NCBI GenBank assembly: GCA_015661035.1
Contig: JACVJA010000149.1
Span: forward strand, 1-5,057
Direction: 5' to 3'
Source: Candidatus Calidifonticultor daggyaiensis
GTDB taxonomy: Bacteria; Actinomycetota; Humimicrobiia; Humimicrobiales; Humimicrobiaceae
DNA length: 5,057 bases
Position 1 is the first letter of the stretch, and each line of letters starts with the position of its first letter. A program made the translations under genes and the position numbers. Below the pieces are notes generated by a model. The model was not told the DNA's origin and did no database searches. It worked only from the letters and a program-made list of their open reading frames with translations. Below are positions 1 to 5,057 of this stretch, piece by piece.

Positions 1-1
1 A

Positions 2-3000
2 GATTTAATTTATAAAGCTTGCAGTATAGGTTTTGACTGCATATCACTAACTGATAAATATGCAATGTATGGCGCAGTTCAGTTTTACAAACTTGCCAAA
101 GAAAGCAAAATAAAACCAATAATAGGATCAGAAATTTGTATTTTACAAAACAATATTTTTTCCCATCTAATCCTTCTTGTTAAAAATAAGACTGGTTATC
201 AAAATCTATGCCAACTTATAACTAAATCTAATTTTAACTTAATGATTTTAAAAGAAAGTCAAAAGACTCAAAATACTAAAAAACAAGCTGCTGCTATCTG
301 TATCCCATTTATAACTTTAAAAGATTTGGAAAATTTTTGTGAAGGACTTATTGCTTTAAGCTGTTGTAGTAAGGGAATGATTTATAAGTTTATCCAGAAT
401 AAAGAATTTGAAAAAGCTAAAATGTTTTTAAAAAAGATGCAGTCCTTATTTTACAAAGATTTTTATATTGAACTTCAAAGATATAAGAATAAAGACACAA
501 CAAAAGAGGTCATCTTTGAAACAATAAAAAACTTTGCTTTAAGATTTAAAATCCCTGTAGTTGCAGTAAATGATGTTCACTACTTAACCTGCAAGGATTA
601 CAATACCTACAAATACCTTGCAAATTTAAAACTTATGAGTACAAAATATGATCCAACATTTGAGATAATAAAAAGTAATGAACATTATCTTAAATCTAAG
701 CAAGAAATAGAAAAATTATTTTTAGACATTCCTCAAGCAATTATTAATACCTGCAGAATTGCAGATAAATGCTGCTTTGACTTTGATATAGGTACACCAA
801 AAATTCCAAAGTTTAAACTGCCTGAAAATAAAGACCCAGATGATTATTTAAAAGAACTTTGTGTACAGGGCTTAAAATATAGGTTTCCAAATAGCTTAAG
901 TAAAAGTAACTTAGAAGCAATAAAAAGACGACTGCAAAAAGAGCTTAATATAATTAAAAAAACAGGCTTTGCCGGTTACTTTTTAATAGTTGCTGATATT
1001 GCAAGATTTGCATTTGAAAATAGCATACCAATTTGCGGTAAGGGCTCTGCTGCAGGCAGTCTTGTTTCCTATCTTTTAAAAATATCAAATATAAATCCTA
1101 TTGAAAATAATCTTTACTTTGAGCGATTTCTAAATGAAGAAAGAAAAGAACCTCCTGATATTGATATTGATGTTGCAAGCAAATACAGAGACAAAATATA
1201 TAACTACTTAAGATTAAAGTATGGTATAAAAAGTATTGCAAGAGTTGCAAGCTTTTCCACTACAAAACCAAGAGCATCATTAAGAGACGCTGGAAGACTC
1301 TTAGGTATGTCAAAAGAAGAAATAGATTCAGAAATAACCTTACTTTCTAAAAATACAAATTTTTATGTAAAAAATATTGAGAATGGTAAAAATATTGAGA
1401 ATGGTAAAAATATTGAGAATGGTAAAAATATTGAGAATTGTAAAAATATTGAAAATGGTAACAAAAATAGCCAAAACAAAGAGTATAACAGTAAAGAAAG
1501 CACTGGCCAGTTAACTGAAGTTTCTAGTATATCTAGTATAATTAGCGGGTATGTAAGGCATGTTTCTATGCACCCATCAGCAATTATAATATCGGATAAC
1601 TTAGAAGCCTCAGATAAAAAAGAAAGACAAGAAAATGAACCGCAAGAAAAAGATTTGCAAGAAGAATATTTGCAAGAAAAGAATTTGCAAGAAAGAGATT
1701 TATCTAAAATAATCCCTATGTCTTTTTCTGAAACAAAAGAGCTCGTAAGCCAATATGATATGGAAAGCATAAATGAAATTGGACTTTTAAAAATAGACCT
1801 TATAAACTCACTAAGCCTAGATTTAATAGCTGATGTTTTATCTTTAATTAATAAAAACAATAGCGTTAATGAAAATAAAAACATTAATATTGACTACAAC
1901 GACCCTAAAGTCTTTGAAATAATACAAAAAGGCCAAACCTTAGGAGTTTTTCAGCTTGAAAGTTTTGGCATAAGAACACTTGCCAAAAAATTAAAGCCTT
2001 CATCAATTAATGACATAACACTTCTAATATCGCTTTATAGACCAGGACCCCAGCAGTCAGGAATGGTAAAAAACTTCATTGAAAGAAAGTTTGGCAGGGA
2101 AAAAACAACATATCTGCATCCAGACCTTGAACCAATACTTAAAGAAACATATGGCATCATTTTATATCAAGAACAGGCAATGCAAATAGCAATAAAAATT
2201 GCTGGATATACATTTAGTGAAGCTGAAGAGCTTAAAAAAGCAATTACAAATTTATCTAAAGATAAAATGCTTTCACATTATAGCAGGTTTGTAAAAGGTG
2301 GTATTGCCAATGGCTACGATTTAAATACATTAAATAAAATATTTAATTTAATTTCAAAATTTGCAAGTTATGCTTTTGTTAAAGCTCATGCTGCAGCATA
2401 TGCAGGGCTTTCCTATAAAACATGCTACTTAAAGTATTACTTTCCTGCTGAATTTTATTCAACAATTCTTACAAATAATTCAGGGTATTATAGCAAAGCT
2501 CAATATATAGAAGAGGCAAGAAGACAAGGTATAAAGATAAAACTTCCCTGTGTTAATGAAAGCTTATTATCAGTATTTAAGGTAGAAGATGAAAGCACAT
2601 CTATAAGAGTGCCAATAACTGCTGTAAAAAATGTTGGGTACTCCCTTGGAAAATTAATCATTAATGAAAGAGAAAAAAATGGAAAATTCAAGGATTTTAA
2701 AGATTTTTACCAAAGAGTTAAAAAATCTAGCAATCGACAAATGGGCACAAACGCTATTGAAAACTTAATTAAAATAGGAGCTTTTGATTTTACAAGTATA
2801 TCCCGTAAAAACTTGCTTTTAAACTTTTACTTACTTAAAAATATTTCTAATATTTCAAAAAAAGGTGCGGGCAGCAGTATTAATGATTGCAATATTGAGA
2901 ATTCAGACTTTATCTCTTCAGGTTTTAATTTCTCAGACTTTACTTTCTCAGGCTTTATTTCTTCAGACTTTAGCCTTGACGAAAAACTTGAACTTGAAGC

Positions 3001-3661
3001 CAAGATATTGGGATTTTATGTAAGCACAAATCCAATTAAAAATCTTAAAAATAAGATTACAAATATTGGTCTTATAAACCGCCCTATAATTTCAAGCAGT
3101 AAATTTGAGAGTTATTTTAAAAATCATCCAGTTGAATATAAATGGAGTGCAGGTCAAGCAACTAGGCTACACCAATCAGCTCAGTTACATCAAACTAGCA
3201 AGCCCAGTAAAATTGATAAACTTAATCAATTTAGCCCTGATAAGAATAAAAGCGATAAGAATACATTTTATAACTACTATAACTGCCGCAATTATAAATA
3301 TAAAGTAAATAAGGATAACTTAAGTCCTTTTAAATATTCAAATGAAATATTGGCAGCTGGAATAATTATTACAAAGAGAATAGAAAAAACTACTGATAAA
3401 AAGGAAATGCTTTTCTGCACACTTGAAGACGAAGATGGTATGTTCGAAGCTGTTTTTTTCCCAGGATTATACAAAGAAAATGTAAAAGTTTTACTCCAAG
3501 ACTCATTTGTTTTAATAAGAGGCAATCTCTGTTTTAAAGATAACAATATTTCACTAATTGGAAAACAGGCATACAGCATTAATATGTTATACACAGTAAT
3601 GAATTTAAGACAAAAAGAAAAAATAAAGACAGACTTTTTATACAGTATTAAACAAAAATAA
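2..3661 (+). CDS. dnaE: DNA polymerase III alpha subunit (DnaE family, DnaE2/ImuC-like features), 5' end outside window
   Basis: C-family DNA polymerase, the 5'-3' synthesis subunit of a replicase or translesion complex. The frame is open from base 2 and PHP-domain sequence already precedes the Met at 65, so that Met is internal; about 20-25 residues, including the first HxH, lie upstream. Residues are numbered from the codon at base 2 (1219 residues, TAA stop). PHP domain about 1-195 (LTDKYAMYG, KPIIGSE, NDVHY). Polymerase core: GKGSAAGS 346-353; catalytic PDIDID with Asp 386/388/390; RHVSMHPSA; QYDM then LLKID, third catalytic Asp 599; GVFQLESFGIRTLAKKLKP; YRPGP; YQEQAMQIA; VKAHAAAYAGLSY. 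Helix-hairpin-helix about 868-907; OB fold about 1115-1190. Only about 25 residues follow, so the tau-binding domain of E. coli-type DnaE is absent. The GYY...EEARRQG segment and LEDEDG...FFPGLY in the OB fold recall DnaE2/ImuC. Four repeat or low-complexity segments lengthen the linkers. Family certain; replicative versus error-prone role inferred. Confidence 0.95.
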   Translation, partial: DLIYKACSIGFDCISLTDKYAMYGAVQFYKLAKESKIKPIIGSEICILQNNIFSHLILLVKNKTGYQNLCQLITKSNFNLMILKESQKTQNTKKQAAAICIPFITLKDLENFCEGLIALSCCSKGMIYKFIQNKEFEKAKMFLKKMQSLFYKDFYIELQRYKNKDTTKEVIFETIKNFALRFKIPVVAVNDVHYLTCKDYNTYKYLANLKLMSTKYDPTFEIIKSNEHYLKSKQEIEKLFLDIPQAIINTCRIADKCCFDFDIGTPKIPKFKLPENKDPDDYLKELCVQGLKYRFPNSLSKSNLEAIKRRLQKELNIIKKTGFAGYFLIVADIARFAFENSIPICGKGSAAGSLVSYLLKISNINPIENNLYFERFLNEERKEPPDIDIDVASKYRDKIYNYLRLKYGIKSIARVASFSTTKPRASLRDAGRLLGMSKEEIDSEITLLSKNTNFYVKNIENGKNIENGKNIENGKNIENCKNIENGNKNSQNKEYNSKESTGQLTEVSSISSIISGYVRHVSMHPSAIIISDNLEASDKKERQENEPQEKDLQEEYLQEKNLQERDLSKIIPMSFSETKELVSQYDMESINEIGLLKIDLINSLSLDLIADVLSLINKNNSVNENKNINIDYNDPKVFEIIQKGQTLGVFQLESFGIRTLAKKLKPSSINDITLLISLYRPGPQQSGMVKNFIERKFGREKTTYLHPDLEPILKETYGIILYQEQAMQIAIKIAGYTFSEAEELKKAITNLSKDKMLSHYSRFVKGGIANGYDLNTLNKIFNLISKFASYAFVKAHAAAYAGLSYKTCYLKYYFPAEFYSTILTNNSGYYSKAQYIEEARRQGIKIKLPCVNESLLSVFKVEDESTSIRVPITAVKNVGYSLGKLIINEREKNGKFKDFKDFYQRVKKSSNRQMGTNAIENLIKIGAFDFTSISRKNLLLNFYLLKNISNISKKGAGSSINDCNIENSDFISSGFNFSDFTFSGFISSDFSLDEKLELEAKILGFYVSTNPIKNLKNKITNIGLINRPIISSSKFESYFKNHPVEYKWSAGQATRLHQSAQLHQTSKPSKIDKLNQFSPDKNKSDKNTFYNYYNCRNYKYKVNKDNLSPFKYSNEILAAGIIITKRIEKTTDKKEMLFCTLEDEDGMFEAVFFPGLYKENVKVLLQDSFVLIRGNLCFKDNNISLIGKQAYSINMLYTVMNLRQKEKIKTDFLYSIKQK
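1370..1459 (+). repeat. Tandem repeat, 5 x 18 bp, encoding (KNIENG)5 inside dnaE
   Basis: Five head-to-tail units of 18 bases (1370, 1388, 1406, 1424, 1442). The first three are identical; the fourth has one change giving Cys for Gly; the fifth has one change, GAA for GAG, which is silent. They encode residues 457-486 of DnaE, between the LGMSKEEID stretch and RHVSMHPSA. In typical DnaE proteins this place holds a structured segment of similar length, so the array seems to replace rather than add sequence. The unit is a multiple of three, so copy-number change would keep the frame. Confidence 0.97.
1523..1540 (+). repeat. Perfect 2 x 9 bp tandem duplication inside dnaE
   Basis: TCTAGTATA occurs twice back to back and encodes SSISSI, just before the conserved RHVSMHPSA motif. 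It is in frame and 63 bases downstream of the KNIENG array, so this stretch of the gene shows more than one local duplication. Confidence 0.85.
1628..1702 (+). repeat. Degenerate tandem repeat, 5 x 15 bp, encoding QExxL units inside dnaE
   Basis: Five 15-base units encode QENEP, QEKDL, QEEYL, QEKNL and QERDL (DnaE residues 543-567). All start CAAGAA, and the last four end in Leu. The array is highly charged and likely helical or disordered. It lies between the AIIISDN strand and the SQYDM motif, where ordinary DnaE proteins have only a short loop, so this looks like a true insertion of about 35 residues including its flanks. Confidence 0.93.
2903..2977 (+). repeat. Tandem repeat, 5 x 15 bp, encoding alternating SDFxx/SGFxx units inside dnaE
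   Basis: Five 15-base units encode SDFIS, SGFNF, SDFTF, SGFIS and SDFSL (DnaE residues 968-992). Units alternate GAC (Asp) and GGT/GGC (Gly) at the second codon, so a 30-base higher-order unit is visible. The array lies between the helix-hairpin-helix region and the EKLELEAKILGFYVS motif. In many DnaE proteins this linker carries the internal beta-clamp-binding peptide. Confidence 0.94.
3167..3268 (+). repeat. Low-complexity linker with short degenerate repeats (LHQxxx, DKNxx) inside dnaE
   Basis: Two 18-base units encode LHQSAQ and LHQTSK (3167-3202). Further on, two 15-base units encode DKNKS and DKNTF (3239-3268), sharing GATAAGAATA. The surrounding stretch is rich in Asn, Lys, Tyr and Ser and has no recognisable domain. 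It separates the LGFYVS motif from the OB fold and is the fourth repeat-prone linker of this polymerase. The repeats are weaker than the other three arrays. Confidence 0.6.
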
Positions 3662-3700
3662 TTAAAAAAATAATTAAAATTCAACAAAAAGTAATTAAGC

Positions 3701-3757
3701 AAACACTTTATACTTTTTTTATATTTTGTCATATTTTTCAAAAAGTGTTTTTATTTT
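3701..3757 (+). terminator. Possible factor-independent terminator after dnaE
   Basis: AAACACTTT (3701-3709) is perfectly complementary to AAAGTGTTT (3742-3750), and the second arm runs into a T-rich tract. The stem is 9 bp but GC-poor and the loop is 32 bases, so it would be weak; a shorter alternative pairing of CTTTTT (3713-3718) with AAAAAG (3740-3745) competes. Its place, 40 bases past the dnaE stop, suits a terminator. If active, dinB would need its own promoter. Confidence 0.4.
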
Positions 3758-3826
3758 TTGAGTTCTTGTAAACACAGCTCTTAAATAGCAACATAACAGT
3801 TCAAATAAAGCACAAATATAATTAAA

Positions 3827-3860
3827 AAATTAATAAAAACATGATTAAAATTAATAAAAA
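3827..3860 (+). repeat. AT-rich direct repeat with 21-base period in the dnaE-dinB gap
   Basis: AAATTAATAAAAA occurs at 3827-3839 and again at 3848-3860, start to start 21 bases, about two helical turns. Both copies are A-tract-like, so they could curve the DNA or act as an UP-element-like region ahead of dinB. In DNA this AT-rich, chance similarity is also plausible. The rest of the 243-base gap (3662-3904) shows no RNA gene and no convincing coding sequence. Confidence 0.45.
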
Positions 3861-3865
3861 TTTTT

Positions 3866-3895
3866 TATAAGACATTAGAAGTGAGTTGTTAACAA
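3866..3895 (+). promoter_or_regulatory. Tentative dinB control region: -10-like hexamer and 10-bp palindrome
   Basis: TATAAG (3866-3871) matches a -10 hexamer at five of six positions, but no good -35 lies 16-18 bases upstream. TTGTTAACAA (3886-3895) is a perfect 10-bp palindrome ending nine bases before the dinB ATG, where a repressor could block transcription. It matches no LexA box known to me (CTGT-N8-ACAG, GAAC-N4-GTTC and others). Both elements could arise by chance in such AT-rich DNA. Confidence 0.2.
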
Positions 3896-3904
3896 GACAT
3901 AGAC

Positions 3905-5057
3905 ATGGAAAGAAAAATAATACATATAGACATGGATGCTTTTTTTGCACAAATTGAACAAAGAGACCACCCTGAATACAAAAATAAGCCTCTAATTGTA
4001 GGCGGCCCGATAAACAGAGGCGTAATTTCAACAGCTTCATATGAAGCAAGAAAATATGGGCTTTACTCAGGAATGCCTCTCTCAAAAGCAAAAAGATTAT
4101 GCCCAAATGGGATATATGTGCCTGTTGATATGGAAAAATATCTGGAAGAATCTAAAAAAATAAGAGAAATTTTTTTTCAATTTACACCGCTTGTAGAAAT
4201 TGTTGGCTGCGATGAAGGCTTTTTGGATGTAACTGGATGTGAAAAACTGTTTGGGAGTGCGTTAGAAATAGCTAAAAAAATTAAAGGAAAAATTTATGAA
4301 CAAACTAATCTTACATCATCTGCAGGAATTGGACCAAATAAATTCCTTGCAAAACTTGCATCTGGACTTGGAAAACCAAATGGACTTACAGTTCTAGAAA
4401 ATACTCCTCAAATGGTTGAAAAAATTAAAAAACTTCCAGTATCTTTTATCTGGGGTGTTGGTAGAGTAACATGTCAGAAGCTTAACTTAATGGGCATAAA
4501 TACAATTGGTGACTTATCAAAAATACCCCAAGAAGTTTTAGAAGTTAAATTTGGAAAAGCTTTAGCCAAATTTATGCATGAAATGGCCAATGGAATTGAT
4601 AATCGAGAAGTCATACCTTATCAGAATATAAAGTCCATTGGAAGAGAAACGACCTTTAATGAAGATATTGACAGCATAGAAAAGCTAAAAACAACACTGC
4701 TCTATCTTGCGCAAAAAATATCTGCAAATCTATATTCAAAAGCACTAAAAGGTAAAATCATTACTTTAAAGGTAAGATTTTCTGATTTTAAAACAATTAC
4801 AAAAAGAGCAACACTTAAGTATTACACCTATTCTATAGTTGAAATTTATAAAAATTCATTTAATATCCTTAAAAGCTTGGATTTTGCAAGGAAAAAAATT
4901 AGGCTAATTGGGATTTCAATAAGCAGTTTACAAAAAATAGAAGTAATTGATAATGTTTTAGTAAAAGAAGAGCCAAAGGATGAAAAAATAACAGATGCTA
5001 TATATAAAATAGCTGAAAAATTTGGTGAGTCTAAGGTTACTTTAGCCGCAGCTAAAA
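3905..5057 (+). CDS. dinB: DNA polymerase IV (DinB, Y-family translesion polymerase), 3' end outside window
   Basis: Low-fidelity polymerase that copies past damaged bases; 384 codons are visible and the frame is open at the window end. The ATG gives the standard MERKIIHIDMDAFFA start, and an in-frame TAA at 3890-3892 rules out a longer protein. No strong Shine-Dalgarno is seen; AAGTGAG at 3879-3885 is rather far away. Catalytic metal ligands Asp9, Asp103 and Glu104 are intact, with Phe14 at the steric-gate position. Palm/finger motifs: SYEARKYGLYSGMPL and SSAGIGPNKFLAKLASG (138 onward). Thumb helix-hairpin-helix about 177-209 (LPVSFIWGVG...GINTIGDL). Little finger about 243-345, starting KSIGRETTF. 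The tail ITDAIYKIAEKFGES matches the usual C-terminal signature, so probably only a few residues are missing. VGCDEGFLD and ASGLGKPNG, rather than SxDEAYLD and ASDxxKPDG, point to the mycobacterial-style DinB subgroup. The 243-base gap from dnaE suggests co-localisation more than tight co-transcription. Confident of family. Confidence 0.96.
   Translation, partial: MERKIIHIDMDAFFAQIEQRDHPEYKNKPLIVGGPINRGVISTASYEARKYGLYSGMPLSKAKRLCPNGIYVPVDMEKYLEESKKIREIFFQFTPLVEIVGCDEGFLDVTGCEKLFGSALEIAKKIKGKIYEQTNLTSSAGIGPNKFLAKLASGLGKPNGLTVLENTPQMVEKIKKLPVSFIWGVGRVTCQKLNLMGINTIGDLSKIPQEVLEVKFGKALAKFMHEMANGIDNREVIPYQNIKSIGRETTFNEDIDSIEKLKTTLLYLAQKISANLYSKALKGKIITLKVRFSDFKTITKRATLKYYTYSIVEIYKNSFNILKSLDFARKKIRLIGISISSLQKIEVIDNVLVKEEPKDEKITDAIYKIAEKFGESKVTLAAAK

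Noticed and set aside
65..67. ATG at 65 as the dnaE start
   Set aside because: The frame is open back to base 2 and the residues before it (IGFDCISLTDKYA) align with the PHP domain, so this Met is the internal one of the conserved MYG motif.
1370..1459. CRISPR-like array
   Set aside because: Units are 18 bp, directly abutting with no spacers, and in frame within dnaE; this is a coding tandem repeat.
1363..1884. Antisense open frame over the repeat region of dnaE
   Set aside because: Its apparent protein is the reverse reading of the KNIENG and QExxL arrays, giving low-complexity FSIFLP-like and SCKS-like runs; it lies wholly within dnaE.
2500..2691. Short antisense open frame within dnaE
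   Set aside because: Wholly inside the helix-hairpin-helix region of dnaE, with no independent support.
3105..3308. Second forward open frame inside dnaE
   Set aside because: It is out of frame with dnaE in a low-complexity linker, has no recognisable domain, and the dnaE frame continues unbroken into the OB fold.
3292..3741. Antisense open frame over the dnaE 3' end and terminator region
   Set aside because: Hydrophobic, Phe/Leu/Tyr-rich reading expected from the reverse strand of A-rich coding DNA; it overlaps the well-supported OB fold.
3841..3870. Nine-codon reading frame (MIKINKNFL) as a leader peptide before dinB
   Set aside because: No ribosome binding site, no regulatory codon cluster and no attenuator hairpin after it; such frames are common by chance in AT-rich DNA.
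3662..3904. LexA (SOS) box upstream of dinB
   Set aside because: Neither CTGT-N8-ACAG nor GAAC-N4-GTTC nor a close variant could be found by reading both strands.
3822..4106. Antisense open frame over the dinB start
   Set aside because: Reverse reading of conserved dinB codons and AT-rich leader; no family resemblance.

Overview
The window holds two adjacent, same-strand (+) DNA polymerase genes, both cut by the window edges, from a strongly AT-rich bacterium (GC roughly a quarter to a third by eye; Lys/Asn/Ile codons dominate and almost all end in A or T). TAA is the only stop used and no TGA falls in either frame, so the standard bacterial code fits. The lineage cannot be fixed from this sequence. 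The DinB motifs resemble the actinobacterial/deltaproteobacterial style more than the common Firmicutes one, which is only a weak hint.

Layout: (1) 2-3661, a DNA polymerase III alpha subunit of the DnaE family that lacks only about 20-25 N-terminal residues, lying before the window. The C-family polymerase core, helix-hairpin-helix region and C-terminal OB fold are present, but there is no tau-binding domain after the OB fold. The PHP domain has lost some metal ligands. Four low-complexity or repeat-built segments are lodged in its linkers, three of them tandem arrays of exactly five units. (2) 3662-3904, a 243-base, very AT-rich intergenic region with a weak terminator-like hairpin, a direct repeat with a 21-base period and a short perfect palindrome just before the next gene. 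(3) 3905 to the window end, DNA polymerase IV (DinB, Y family) with all catalytic carboxylates intact; probably only a few C-terminal residues are missing.

Working together: a tau-domain-less, partly ImuC/DnaE2-like C-family polymerase next to a Y-family polymerase recalls the translesion 'mutasome' cassettes (imuA-imuB-dnaE2). Here the Y-family partner is a catalytically complete DinB rather than an inactive ImuB. The working reading is an error-prone or lesion-bypass polymerase pair. The alternative, that this DnaE is the organism's main replicase, cannot be excluded from one window. In both proteins the place where the beta-clamp-binding pentapeptide is usually found lacks a recognisable motif; in DnaE that place is filled by a phenylalanine-rich repeat.
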